Source: Cordylochernes scorpioides
Taxonomy: Eukaryota; Arthropoda; Arachnida; Pseudoscorpiones; Chernetidae
Length of the DNA: 64,000 bases
Assembly: GCA_030710605.1 (NCBI GenBank)
Contig: CP092874.1
Location: 21,739,880-21,803,879, forward strand
Direction: 5' to 3'
The position numbers and the translations under genes were made by a program. Shown piece after piece: positions 20,617 to 32,099 of the stretch. The notes under the pieces were generated by a model. The model made no database searches and was not told the DNA's origin. It saw only the letters and a program-made list of their open reading frames with translations. Every line of letters begins with the position of its first letter. Within the stretch, counting starts at the first letter, position 1.

Positions 20617-21600
20617 TCCACCAGCCGCGTTGGTATTTGAAAATCAAAACACTTATTCAGATCGAAGGTTCAAATTTTTGCTAAATAAATTTGAAATTAA
20701 ATAATATTTGTAATTGTAAATGATGAAGTTGAAAATTAAAACATTTACTTAAATTAGATGTTAAAATTCTTGCTCAACACAGTTTAAATAAAGTTTTCTT
20801 ATATCTGCCACTTTTTCTTAATATTTGTAATTTTAAAGAATCAATTCGAAAATCAAAACATTTATTCAGATCGAAGGTTCAAATTTTTGCTAAATAAATT
20901 TGAAACTATTTAAAATTTGTAAAATAATAATTAATTAATTAATTAATTTTAAACTAATAATTTACTTAACACTATCAACATTTATCAATAGTATGACATA
21001 ACCTATAAACTCGGTTTCTCAACTTTTGTGTCAATCTAACAATTAATCAATCAATCATAGTTTACGATAATGAAATATCAGTGTACAATTATTTACCTTT
21101 ATTGTTGTAGTTGTTGTAAATGACGAATCTAAGCACTCCACATTTTCACTACAGACACAGCTGACGATACTTTAACCACACGTGTGAACTTGTATTATGA
21201 CGCTTTCTTGTTTTTCCAACGCCAAGAACGTTCGAGAAAGACAAAGACAGAGACAAGCATGCGCCGATTCAATGCGCCTAATTCTCTAGCGCTGAGCGCG
21301 CAGCTGCGCGCGCAGCACTCTCGTTCGATGACTCATCGTAACGTTACCGGGCGTTACACTTTTTCATAAGTGACTCCCAGCCGCAACCTAATTTAAGACG
21401 TTGTCACGTCAAAAAAAATCCTTTACTTCTAATACATCATCAAGTTAATTATATATTTATAATTAATAACAATAAAAATTAACAACGTAACGTCTTTTGC
21501 ATCGGCTTTTACACGTCATTTAGACATACTCTATCCTATATATAGAATAATAGAAGTGATAATATATTTAATATTATAAATTTTAGTAGTTAGAGAAAAG
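20617..21600. other. Intergenic; remains of the flanking element and a GC-rich palindrome
   Basis: Includes two copies of ATTCAGATCGAAGGTTCAAA (about 20655 and 20864), a small tandem or dispersed repeat, and a GC palindrome near 21290-21320 (GCGCGCAGCTGCGCGCGC). A GGGCGTTACACTTTTTCAT block near 21350 may be an element terminus. No gene recognised. Confidence 0.35.
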
Positions 21601-21759
21601 AGAGAAAGACAGAACCATGCACTTTTAATCAAACTAATAATAAGGGAAAAAAAAAGGTTTGTAAAGAAGGTAGATAAGATTGTTAGTATATATATATATA
21701 TTTTTATAATTTTATATTTTATCCTTTTTTTTAAAGATTTTTTAAGGTTTTTTTATTTT

Positions 21760-22542
21760 ATAATATGATTATTATTATTAACATCATGAAACGCGATATC
21801 CCAAACTCAGGGATATTTGCGTCGAGACCTCTCTCTACATCACAACAAATCGGCTATATACAATCCTGTTCAATTCACTATTTTACATAATTAACAAAGA
21901 AAATTGTCCAAAGAGAAAAACAAACAACAAAGCAAAACACACAAAGCAAGCATCGCAATTCTTTTCCTTCTAATTTTCCCTCTCCCTTTTCCAATTTAAA
22001 AGAAAGTTGTAAATAAATTTGCAAAATTGATCAAAACTTTTGCACCTCTCCTTATTGCCTACAAATTCATCAAGCCGTCCAATACGACCAAATTTGTCTT
22101 CTCTATAAACCCGGAAAATTGGGCAATTCATAAGTAGATGTTTCGAGTCCTGAATTTCACCTCCGCAGTAGCATCCTGGTTCCTTCACCGCGCCGATAGT
22201 TGCCAAAAAATTTCCCAAAATTACCATGATCTGTAATGAATTGGATATTATAAAAATTTGACGAAAAAATCTTGGGATTCCAGACACGAAAAAGCTTCTG
22301 AAAATTTCATTAGTATTGTCAAAATTTTCCTTCATTTTTGCGTGTAAGAATGATTTGACTATACCTGGAGCATGGGGTTCATAAGTAATTATATCTTCAG
22401 TGGACAGATGAGTTAGATCATATTTGATTATTCTAGATTCTATATAGTCTATTAGGAGTGGAATTTTTGCCAAACTATGCACACAGTTAGATGATGTGGT
22501 TTTATAAGCTCTAACTGCCCATAAAATGATCTGGTACTGCAT
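21760..22542 (-). mobile_element. 5'-truncated non-LTR retrotransposon (LINE) 3' end
   Basis: Coding end at 21970-22542, then about 190 bp of 3' UTR ending in a TAATAATAATAAT tail at about 21768-21780, as expected for a LINE with a short tandem tail. Confidence 0.65.
21970..22542 (-). pseudogene. LINE reverse transcriptase C-terminal domain, fragment
   Basis: The last 190 residues of a non-LTR polymerase. The diagnostic feature is the zinc-knuckle-like CYCGGEIQDSKHLLMNCPIF (C-x-C, H, C), which follows the thumb in many LINE families. The frame is intact to its stop but has no RT catalytic core upstream, so it is a 5'-truncated insertion. The exact clade cannot be told from this piece. Confidence 0.65.
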
Positions 22543-22850
22543 GGAATTCAGTTTTTGTGTTATAATTCAGTTATAATATGATTATAAATAGTTGTATTTA
22601 GTAATATATCTATAGTATGAATTAACATTTGTTATAAGTTTGGTTATTATGTTTTGAAACCCTAATGGTAGACCAGACATACACAAAAAAATTTAAATTG
22701 AAATAAATTGGAAAAAGAGATCTGCTGGACCGGGGATCTTCAGATAAAAGCCCAGCTGACATTTCACCCCTTCTTTATTATGTCATAGACCTCTTTTAAA
22801 CCATATTCCGGTAACAAAGACTAACGTAGGTTGTATCTTAGTCCTTCCAG

Positions 22851-22971
22851 ATTGGTTTCACAACCAAGACCATCCTACGGGACATGTCCTTGGAGTGCTA
22901 CTCCGGACAGATCACCGCTCTGCTCGGCCACAACGGGGCGGGCAAGACAACAGCCATCAATATCATCACTG
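22851..22971 (+). CDS. ABCA-type transporter, exon with Walker A (NBD1)
   Basis: First ABCA exon seen in the window. It follows a CTTCCAG acceptor and ends with a phase-1 GGTAAC donor. It encodes the start of the first nucleotide-binding domain, including SGQITALLGHNGAGKTT, the Walker A P-loop in the form typical of the ABCA family. ABCA proteins move lipids across membranes using ATP; a full protein has TMD1-NBD1-TMD2-NBD2. The TMD1 exons should lie upstream. None was recognised between RPB1 and this exon, so they are small and missed, outside the window, or absent. Confidence 0.9.
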
Positions 22972-23339
22972 GTAACCTAACTACTTCTGGAAAATACCAT
23001 TTTGCATATTGGCTTTATATTTATGTGGAAAATTATTCAGTTTAAAATTTTTCATTCTTTGTTTCAACGTATCGGCAAGCCGCTGCTACCCTTTACAAGG
23101 AAAACATTTTTAATAAGGCTTACTTTGTGGTTAAGTTGTGGATGTTTTAAATATCACCGACGTTTCCGTAGGTTGCTGTTGTCCTTTTTAAGGAACGTTT
23201 TTTGAATAAGGCTTACTTGAGGCTAAGTTATAGTTGTTTTAAATATCAAATGAAAGAACCTATAGGACATATAACAATTGTCTTGGTGTAGAACTAACAC
23301 CTATCAACATATTCTCTTGTCCAGAAATGGCCGCAGAAA

Positions 23340-25310
23340 ATTGACATGGACCCAGAACAGCAGCTTTACACACCCAAGATAGAGAACATTGCTGTGATAG
23401 AGATGTATGGAGACATCTGAGGCATTTCATTGGACACGACAACAACAACTGAAAATTGACATGGACCCAGAGCAGCAGCTTTACACACCCAAGATAGAGG
23501 ACATTGCTGTGATAGAGATGTATGGAGACATCTGAGGCTCTTCTTTGGACACGACAACAACAACAGAAAATTGACATGGACCCAGAGCAGCAGCTTTACA
23601 CACCCAAGATAGAGGCCATTGCTGTGATAGAGATGTACGGATACATCTGAGGCTCTTCATTGGACACGACAACAATAACAGAAAATTGGCATAGACCCAG
23701 AGCAGCAGCTTTACACACCCAAGATAGAGGCCATTGCTGTGATAGAGATGTACGGATACATCTGAGGCTCTTCATTGGACACAACAACAACAGAAAATTG
23801 ACATGGACCCAGAGCAGCAGCTTTACACACCCAAGATAGAGAACGACTGCTGTGATAGAGATGTACGGAGACATCTGAGGCTCTTCATTGGACACGACAA
23901 CAACAACAGAAAATTGACATGGACCCAGAGCAGCAGCTTTACACACCCAAGATAGAAGACATTGCTGTGATAGAGATGTATGGAGACATCTGAGGCTCTT
24001 CATTTGACACGACAACAACAACAGAAAATTGACATGGACCCAGAGCAGCAGCTTTACACACCCAAGATAGAGGACATTGCTGTGATAGAGATGTATGGAG
24101 ATATCTGAGGCTCTTCATTGGACACGACAACAATAACAGAAAATTGGCATAGACCCAGAGCAGCAGCTTTACACACCCAAGATAGAGGCCATTGCTGTGA
24201 TAGAGATGTACGGATACATCTGAGGCTCTTCATTGGACACAACAACAACAGAAAATTGACATGGACCCAGAGCAGCAGCTTTACACACCCAAGATAGAGA
24301 ACGACTGCTGTGATAGAGATGTACGGATACATCTGAGGCTCTTCATTGGACACGACAACAATAACAGAAAATTGGCATAGACCCAGAGCAGCAGCTTTAC
24401 ACACCCAAGATAGAGGCCATTGCTGTGATAGAGATGTACGGATACATCTGAGGCTCTTCATTGGACACAACAACAACAGAAAATTGACATGGACCCAGAG
24501 CAGCAGCTTTACACACCCAAGATAGAGAACGACTGCTGTGATAGAGATGTACGGAGACATCTAAGGCTCTTCATTGGACACGACAACAACAACAGAAAAT
24601 TGACATGGACCCAGAACAACAGCTTTACACACCCAAGATAGAGAACATTGCTGCGATAGAGATGTACGGAGACATCTAAGGCTCTTCATTGGACACGACA
24701 ACAACAACAGAAAATTGACATGGACCCAGAACAGCAGCTTTACACACCCAAGATAGAGAACGACTGCTGTGATAGAGATGTATGGAGACATCTGAGGCTC
24801 TTCATTAGACACGACAACAACAACAGAAAATTGACATGGACCCAGAACAGCAGCTTTACACACCCAAGATAGAGAACGATTGCTGTGTTAGAGATGTATG
24901 GAGACATCTGAGGCTCTTCATTAGACACGACAACAACAACAGAAAATTGACATGGACCCAGAACAGCAGCTTTACACACCCAAGATAGAGAACGATTGCT
25001 GTGATAGAGATGTACGGATACATCTGAGGCTCTTCATTGGACACGACAACAACAACAGAAAATTGACATGGACCCAGAACAGAAGCTTTACACACCCAAG
25101 ATAGAGAACATTGCTGCGATAGAGATGTATGGAGACATCTGAGGCTCTTCATTGGACACAACAACAACAACAGAAAGTTGACATGGACCCAGAACAGCAG
25201 CTTTACACATCCAAGATAGAGAACGATTGCTTTGATAGAGATGTTTGGATACATCTGAGACTCTTCATTGAACACGACAACAACAACAACATAAAGTTGA
25301 CATGGACCTA
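23340..25310 (+). repeat. Intronic minisatellite, about 17 units of about 115 bp
   Basis: Each unit has GACATGGACCCAGAGCAGC, CTTTACACACCCAAGATAGA, a CTGTGATAGAGATGTA stretch and GACACGACAACAACAAC. Some units share a variant GGCATAGACCC start at a spacing that suggests higher-order duplication. The unit resembles the 3' end of the retroposon at 9555-9762. The long minus-strand open frames here only reflect the repeat. Confidence 0.92.
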
Positions 25311-25328
25311 GCTGAGACGTGTGTACAG

Positions 25329-25483
25329 GGGTGCACCGACCCACCAGCGGCCTTTGTCAGATCAACGGCTACGACGTGGTGGAAAACACGGCTGAAGCAC
25401 GACGCACCCTGGGCTACTGTCCTCAACAAGACATCCTCTTCCCTTACCTCACTGTCGAGCAGCATCTTTATTTCTTCGCCAAG
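25329..25483 (+). CDS. ABCA-type transporter, Q-loop exon
   Basis: Follows a TGTACAG acceptor and joins the previous exon in phase 1 to complete a Gly codon. It encodes HRPTSG, GYDVVENTAEARRTLGYCPQ (the Q-loop glutamine) and LTVEQHLYFFAK, then a phase-0 donor AAGGTACAC. The 115-bp minisatellite fills most of the intron before it and ends about 20 bp from this acceptor. Confidence 0.92.
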
Positions 25484-25574
25484 GTACACTCGTCCTTCCA
25501 TCTTTCTTCCTTTGTTTTACAGTTCTACATTATATAAGAAACACAACCATTATAAATCATAAATGTTTCTTTTA

Positions 25575-25940
25575 CAGATATAGCAAACTTCTACTGTCCT
25601 TTACTGCGATGAAAAAATATTGGAAGGGCTTGGCTTATTAGTGGTGAACCCTTCCAGCGGTTTTGCCAATTTAATCTACCAGACCGCTATTTAGAGTTCT
25701 AATACTGTTTATTGACGATTCTGATTATATATACTACACTGGACGGTAAAATCTTAGAAATGGTATTTAAGCAATCTATGGACATTGGAATTGTCCAATA
25801 CAGTATTAGAACTCTAAAAAGCGGTCTGGTAGATTAAATATGCGAAACCGCTGGAAGAGTTCACCATTGGTAAGCCTAGCCCTTTCAATATTTTTCAACG
25901 CAGTAAAGACAGTAGAAGTTTGCTTTATGTGTGAAAGTAA
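25575..25940. repeat. Inverted pair of hammerhead-like repeats (copies D and E)
   Basis: Copy D (25622-25688, minus) and copy E (25820-25885, plus) face each other around a 130-bp spacer. D keeps all three stems but has AAAA for GAAA and CUAAUAA for CUGAUGA; E has UUGGUAA. P4 in D is GGAAGGG/CCCUUCC, a paired change from GGGAGGG/CCCUCCC. Confidence 0.7.
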
Positions 25941-25974
25941 CATTCGTGCTTCAAAGCTTTTATTTCTTTTATAC

Positions 25975-26110
25975 ATTAGAACCTCCCTGTAAAGGGCAAC
26001 ACCTAATTGCAGAACCAAAGTGTCCTTTAGAGAGAGGTTTCCTCTTACTGGAGATTTTCTAAATAGCATAAAAGTTAATTTTGGTAATGAAATATAAGAA
26101 AGACTTTGCT
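25975..26110. repeat. Pogo-like MITE relic
   Basis: Contains GAACCTCCCTGTAAAGGGC and CCTTTAGAGAGAGGTTTCC, like the better-preserved element at 39933-40203. Termini are lost. Confidence 0.45.
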
Positions 26111-26273
26111 GTAGTTAAATGATAAGTTTCTATTATAGGGTAAAAATTAATAGTGAAGTTATTTTCATATTTTATAAGGAATTGAACTTTATATTCAGAT
26201 ATATTTAAAAGAAAAATAGAATATGCGGAATTTATGCTACTATAATTATTTTATAATACAATATAATGCGGCT

Positions 26274-26528
26274 TATAATTGTAGAACGACATTTGAAAAT
26301 TACCCCGCATGTGTTTCTTTTTAACTGCCCGGTAAGCGGAACACTGTGGGTTCGATTCCCATCCCTGGACATTTTATTTTTCCGTTTATCACTACTCTTC
26401 ACAATTCATCCATTTATACCTCATCCCTAAGGTTAGACATAATCGTTATTTCTCCTCAAAATAAAATTCAATTTTTCGTTCAAAAGAAACACATGCGGAA
26501 TAATTTTCAAATGTCGTTCTACAATTAT
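26274..26528 (+). repeat. Long-TIR MITE carrying a tRNA-Thr-type relic
   Basis: Arms of about 47 bp (26274-26321 and 26482-26528) contain GTAGAACGACATTTGAAAAT and its complement. Between them, at about 26325-26375, lies the 3' part of the tRNA-like sequence (CGGTAAGCGGA, then GTGGGTTCGATTCCCATCCC). Relatives: 26935-27175, 47805-47960, 63400-63545. Confidence 0.7.
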
Positions 26529-26702
26529 TTCACATTTTTTGCACACATACACATTATAAACAAAGTTTTAAATAATTTACATACCTTCGATTATCTCAAA
26601 TCAAACAGAGTAATAATATATCACGGATATACAAAACAAACAGATCATTAAAGAGAACCATAAGATAATTCCGCCCCGTAGAAAGACTGCGTGCTGTGGC
26701 AG

Positions 26703-26858
26703 CTGAAGGAAGTCCCCCAGGATCAGATGGAGAACGAGATCACGGCCGTACTGAGGAAGGTCAGGATGATAGACAAGAGAAACCATCTCAAAGACCAACT
26801 GTCTGGGGGTATGAGACGCAAGCTATCGCTGGGGATTGCTCTGATTGGAGGATCGAAG
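26703..26858 (+). CDS. ABCA-type transporter, signature-motif exon
   Basis: A 52-codon phase-0 exon between TGGCAG and AAGGTAAGT. It encodes the helical subdomain and the ABC signature DQLSGGMRRKLSLGIALIGG. LSGGM is the usual ABCA form. The acceptor at 26702 was chosen over an upstream AG because it restores the family reading FAK-LKEV in frame. Confidence 0.92.
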
Positions 26859-26934
26859 GTAAGTACATCTTCTTGAATTCTCTAAGAACTTGAAGTGAAA
26901 ATAACACCATAGCTATTCCATGATAACAGAATGT

Positions 26935-27175
26935 AGATAGAAATTTGACAATTTTACTGCAAATGTTTCTTTTGAACGAAAAATCGAAATTTATTTTAAG
27001 GAGGAAATAACGATTATTTCTATCCTTAGGGATAAAGTATGAATAGATGAATTGTGAAGAGTAATGATGATAAACGGAAAATAAAGTGTCCAAGGATGGG
27101 AATCGAACCCACAGTATTTCGCTTACAGGACAGATGTCATGTCCACTAGGCTACTCTGGTCATAATTTTTCCGGT
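26935..27175 (-). repeat. Related MITE remnant with a fuller tRNA-Thr-type sequence
   Basis: The AGGAGGAAATAACGATTAT and GATAAACGGAAAATAAAGTG blocks match the element at 26274-26528 in reverse. The tRNA-like part at 27089-27160 (minus) is nearly full length; its anticodon loop CCTGTAA gives TGT, another Thr anticodon. Confidence 0.6.
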
Positions 27176-27181
27176 CGTAAA

Positions 27182-27893
27182 TCTATATTAATAAAATGGA
27201 AATTTCATAAGTGGACATCACTAAAAACTTTCGTTACAATGCATCAATTTCAACCAAATTTTCAACATTTATGTAAAACGAGATGGAGCAGGTTTTGCTT
27301 AACATCAAAATATATTTCCTAACATTAACATGCGTAACTTCGCTGTTATCGATTAAATACAAAAAAAATCAACAGAGTTAATTTTATTTATATATATAAA
27401 TACAAAATTAAATTTCAACAGAGTTAATTTTTTTACATACTAGCTAATAATCTCAATCTAAAAAATATTCAAAACAAGCAATTTTAAGATAACACCATAT
27501 GTAAAACAGTCGGCCAAGAAAACAACAAGGATATTACATCTTTCTCACATATTCACACACAATCTTGATTAATAATAATAACTAATCTTTAACATTGTTT
27601 ATTATACTTCAACTTTTATTTCTACATTTGTTTTTAAATACCCAATTGTTTTATCATGTTTCTAATTTCGCCTAACAAATATACAAATTTATAGTGACCA
27701 ACATATGCAAATTTTATCTTTGTTTTCATTTAACTTGATATCGTAAACATAACATCCATTGTAAGCATTTTTCTGTTCACCTTCCGTGGTTTCTCTTTTC
27801 TCTGATAGTTTTTAGGTGTAGTATATTTTCTTATTACTAGACTACAAACATTCCCTCGAGAAAAACCTGGGCGAAGCCGGGTACATCCGCTAG
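27182..27893 (+). mobile_element. Helitron-like family A element, diverged
   Basis: Starts TCTATATTAATAAAATGG and ends GGGCGAAGCCGGGTACATCC, GCTAG, T. About 710 bp, no coding sequence. Confidence 0.6.
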
Positions 27894-28177
27894 TATTATA
27901 TAAAGTAATTTATAATACAATATAATGCGACTTATAATTGTAGATCAAAATTTGACAATAAAGTTGGAAACATCAGTTCCTACTACCCGTAAGTTTTACC
28001 CGATTTGTACTCGCCTAGGGCACTGTTCTGTTTTATGAATATTCTTTACAAGAATATTCTCTTCTTCAGTAAAAAAAAAACACACACAATGATAATCATG
28101 TCGATAAATATCTGCTATCATGTTAAACTTTATAAAAAGATATATAGATGGAAATTTTGCCGGGAGGAAATTGATCT

Positions 28178-28440
28178 AAAGAGAAAAGGGTCGCCTCTCC
28201 CGTCAAAATAGACGTCTAAAACCAGACGCCATCTATTGACCGTCGCCGCAACTAGCGGCATCGGGTCGGTGACAAAGCCACAACACCAGCTTTGGTCTCT
28301 AGGTGGACGTTTTTCAGTTTGCCAAAGCTGGTGTTGTGGCTTTGTCACCGACCCAAGGCCTCTTGTTTGCGGCGACGGTCAATAGATGGCTTCTGGTTTT
28401 AGACGTATATTTTGACGGGAGAGGCGACCCTTGTCTCTTT
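28178..28440. repeat. Inverted-repeat MITE, arms about 110 bp
   Basis: The left arm (GGGTCGCCTCTCCCGTCAAA and onward to GGTGACAAAGCCACAACACC) is repeated inverted on the right with few changes. The spacer is about 30 bp. Strong hairpin potential, no coding. Confidence 0.85.
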
Positions 28441-28474
28441 AAAAAGATATATATATATTAAAAAGATAAAATTG

Positions 28475-28530
28475 GAATTTCCTGACCGCTCCCATGAGCA
28501 TTTTAAATGGCAGAGCGACAGGAAATCCTG
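28475..28530. repeat. Piece of the 19756-19945 MITE family
   Basis: Has TTCCTGACCGCTCCCATGAG and ATGGCAGAGCG near each other as in the complete copy. Confidence 0.45.
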
Positions 28531-28599
28531 ATTTTGTTTTTAAAATAAACAACTGACCATTTATAAATTGTAACGAAGTATTTATAATTTTACACTAGT

Positions 28600-30410
28600 A
28601 TTAACAGAGTATCATTTTTTTATATTTTTACTACTCTGTAAACTTCCCTCATTCCTTATCTTTTGTATATACTTCATAGTTTGTTCTTTCCTTAAATAAA
28701 TTGATGTGTCATCCCGAAATTTGTCTTCCCTTATTTTCCACGTGGCAATATTTTTTCTTATTTTTTCACACACACACACACACATATATATGCAACATAA
28801 GTTGCGGGGGGGATGACATTCATGTACCCAAAAGAGGCATCTCTCTTCTCTTTTATTATAACCCCTCTTGTAGGAATTTATGAAATCGAAGCTGCCCCTG
28901 TACTGATGAGGGTCAAAATCCGAAACCATGTTATACAGGTTGTTGGATTTTGTCTGAATTTGTCAAAACTGGTATTGTGGCTCTTTCTTTATCATTACTA
29001 AGTAAAGTTTTCACTAGGGTGATGTACAGTGCTATCATTCTGATGTACAATTAAAGGGAGAGGTTGTTCCTTTGGTACATATATATGTTTATTTGCTATG
29101 CAATCATGGTTGTGACAGGTGGTAGAACAGGACGCACACAGGAAGTAGGATCCAGGAGCAAAACCCGTGAAGAGTATGTCGGAGAGGAAAGAGAAGGTCT
29201 ACCCTGGGAACAACTCAGAGAGAACTGCCCTGATCATCAAATCCAGGGAATTTTATACTAATATGAGTAGGACTGGAACATTGACCATTGAGGGGAGGAC
29301 GGGGAAGTGACTCCCATATCCCCCAAATGCCCATTTTCAGAAGACAGGAAATGTGGTCGACTAGGAATGTGTCTTGCTATGCAACTTTCTTTTTTTCTTC
29401 TCCTTATACTTCCACACAGATTATCTTTAAATATCTCAAGAAGATGCATTTTCTACATGTTGTATTATGACATATATATACTCGATGTTAATAGAAGTAA
29501 TAAAATATTAAAACATATTTTATATGTGCTTGTTGGCATTAACAAGCACTAAAAGAAAAACATAAATAGCCCAAAGTTTTAATTAAAGGTTTTCAGATAG
29601 ATTTATATGTTGATGGCCGCTGTATAAAAACCCAACTGTATATATATCTCATCCTGGATAACACTAGAACTAAATTTATACCTTTCTCTGTATATATTTA
29701 TAAGGAAAAATTGACTTCTCTGCTGTTGATTTTGTAATAGTTGAGATAAGTTTTGCTTTTGTATACATGAATATTTTAAGATATTGTTATGCAGTCGTGA
29801 ACAGAATGATAAAAATAGTTTCGATCTATCTCAGAATTAACTTTAATTTATATATAAGGAATATATATTTTAGAAAAAGAATTTGATAAAGTACTACCTG
29901 TTTTAAGGCGAATAGAATAAAGAAAACAAAAAAACTTATTTACATATGTACAAAAGGCTTGAGCTGGCCAACGGGGAACAACAACAATAGGCCTATATAG
30001 GAAAAGCGCGACCTCTGGCGGTCGATTTAACAGAGTATTTTATTTTATAAATTTTAGTTTTAAAATGAAAAATAGCATTTTATATAACATATACATAGTT
30101 TTGAGATATGTAAATATTAAATATATGCATATAAGGTGGATTTCCCTAAGAGTTGTTTTATTGCATTCTAGTCCTGAAGAAAATCTTTATGGCTTGAAAG
30201 TTTTAAATAAAGAAGAGAATTTTTAGAAGTTTAGTTCTAGTTTTTTTTTAATTTGTGTTTTATTTTATCAAAGATACCTTAGGATAACTTTGGTATTAAG
30301 AAAATATTTTAGGTAAATTTGCTAATTGCTGGCCCTCTATATTTCCCTATGACACAGGTACTTGGATGTGTTGTTAGTAAATGGTATTCTGGAATGATTA
30401 CTAAAAAATC
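28600..30410. other. Intron sequence, nothing firmly recognised
   Basis: Includes a CA/CT microsatellite near 28768, a GC-richer stretch at about 29100-29350 with no usable frame or repeat partner, and near 30170-30215 a Penelope-like phrase (CTAGTCCTGAAGAAAATC, GGCTTGAAAG, AATAAA). Confidence 0.35.
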
Positions 30411-30418
30411 CATTAGAC

Positions 30419-30696
30419 TGTGGCGACCACACTTTGCCTCAGCGAGCGCGAACTGGGACCAAGCTTCAATTCACATACGGGCAGTAGTGTGGCGACCTCA
30501 CTACGCATGCGCGGGCGGCATCCGGTACACTCTGGCCACGCGCATCGTCAACAACAAGGCTTGCTTCCAACGGCCGTTACTTCTTTTCTCTTTATATATT
30601 TCTGGCTTTAAATGAATTTATTTTATAAAAAAATAATTATAAATTTATCAGCGGCCTTTTCACAAGCCACACCAATATACACGTAACCATCCCACA
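30419..30696 (+). mobile_element. Solo LTR of a Gypsy-like family
   Basis: Begins TGTGGCGACCACACTTTG and ends ACCATCCCACA, with a GCATGCGCGGGC block and an AAATGAATTTATTT region inside. The flanks AGAC and AGCT fit a 4-bp target duplication with one mismatch. The second copy at 61956-62255 is in the other orientation. Confidence 0.7.
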
Positions 30697-30789
30697 AGCT
30701 TAATCAAATTCTTTAGTAATCTCTCAATATGCGTCTTATCACCGCATTCATTCCCAACTTTCCCTATCGCTAAGGGTGGGCGGTCGCAG

Positions 30790-31000
30790 GTCCTGATTCT
30801 GGACGAGCCCACGGCAGGACTGGACATCGAGGCCCGTAGATCCTTCTGGGACCTGGTGATGGAGATACGCCAGGGTCGCACCGTGCTGCTCACCACCCAC
30901 TACATGGAGGAGGCTGATGCCTTATCTGACCGCTTGGCCGTACTGGCTGCTGGGAGAATCTACTGCTGTGGATCTCCGCTTTTCCTCAAGAGAGCCTTTG
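30790..31000 (+). CDS. ABCA-type transporter, Walker B and H-loop exon
   Basis: Follows GGTCGCAG in phase 0 and ends in phase 1 at GTAAGTCC. It encodes Walker B (LILDEPTAGLD with the catalytic Glu), the D-loop, and the H-loop TTHYMEEADALSDRLAVLA, which completes NBD1 together with the earlier exons. Its last bases and splice donor are the founder of the tandem array at 31001-31615. The donor at 31049 is 48 nt further and in frame, so it could add 16 residues. Confidence 0.92.
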
Positions 31001-31615
31001 GTAAGTCCCTTCCTTCTCATAACGCCATCTTCATCAAGAGAGCCTTTGGTAAGTCCCTTCCCTCTCATATCGCCAATCTTCCTCAATAAATCCCTTGGTA
31101 AGTCCCTTCCCTCTCATATCTTCAATCTTCATCAAGAAATTTCTCAGTAAGTCCCTTCCCTCTCATATCGTAAAACTTCCTCAAGAAGTCCTTTGGTAGG
31201 CCCCTTCCCTCTCATATCGCCAATCTTCATCAAGAAATTCCTCAGTAAGTCCCTTCCCTCTCAAATCGCCAATCTTCCCCAAAAAATCCTTTGGTAAGTC
31301 CCTTCCCTCTCATATCGCCAATCTTCCCCAAAAAATCCTTTGGTAAGTCCGTTCCCTCTTATATCGCCAATCTTCATCAAGAAATCCCTTGGTAAGTCCC
31401 TTCCCTCTCATATCTCCAATCTTCATCAAGAAATCCCTTGGTAAGTCCCTTCCCTCTCATATCGCTAATCTTCTCCAAAAATCCTTTGGTAAGACCTTCC
31501 GTCTCATATCATTCCCGAATCTTCAAGAAATTCTTCAATAATTCTCTTCCCTCTCATATCGCCAATCTTCATCAAGAAATCCTTCAGAAAATCCCCTCGC
31601 TCTCATAAAAGAGTC
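31001..31615 (+). repeat. Tandem array of duplicated splice-donor segments
   Basis: About 12 units of 48-51 bp, each with CTTCATCAAGAAATCC, a CTTTG/GTAAGT-type junction and CCCTTCCCTCTCATATCGCC. The founder is the 3' edge of the ABCA exon ending at 31000. At least eight units keep a GTAAGT donor. The second donor (31049) is in frame with the first; later units bring stop codons. Confidence 0.88.
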
Positions 31616-31677
31616 CTAAACATATCTTACCCGTGTTTTTAAAGAGAACTTTCGCAGCATGTCTCCACTATCTTATC

Positions 31678-31960
31678 AATATACACCTATCCCCCGATTT
31701 ACACGGTAGATACGTTCCTGAGAAAAACGTGTAAATCGAGGGATAGGTGTATATTAAACTGTCAAATCTGAATAGGTGTTCGCCCCCTCATGAATCAGAG
31801 CCTCCCAATATTCTTTTCAACATAGGTAGTATAGAGTAGAATATCGAATTTTAGTATAGTGCGATAAAAACAAAAAAAAAACTTATTTGGAAAACCGTGT
31901 AAGAGCGAAAACGTGTAAAACAAGTACCGTGTAAATCGGGGTATAGGTGTAGTTTTTGAA
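31678..31960. repeat. Pogo-like MITE with hairpin ends
   Basis: ACACCTATCCCCCGATTTAC near 31683 is repeated inverted near 31732-31752, and a further copy of the end lies near 31915-31948 (AAATCGGGGTATAGGTGTA). The inner GTGTAAATCG blocks repeat in both directions. Confidence 0.6.
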
Positions 31961-32099
31961 AGGTTTACTCTTCTTTAAGCAATCTTGAAGATAGAGGTTG
32001 CCTGACCAGCACATTCATAGTTCTTTAAAATAATCGAAAGTTCATCTAAGATCAAATAGTCTTTAGTTAGTTAAATATTTTGTTTCATATTTGCTTATG

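Noticed and set aside
23260..25344. Long minus-strand open frames of about 80-170 codons
   Set aside because: They are translations of the 115-bp minisatellite; the peptides repeat in shifted frames and have no start context.
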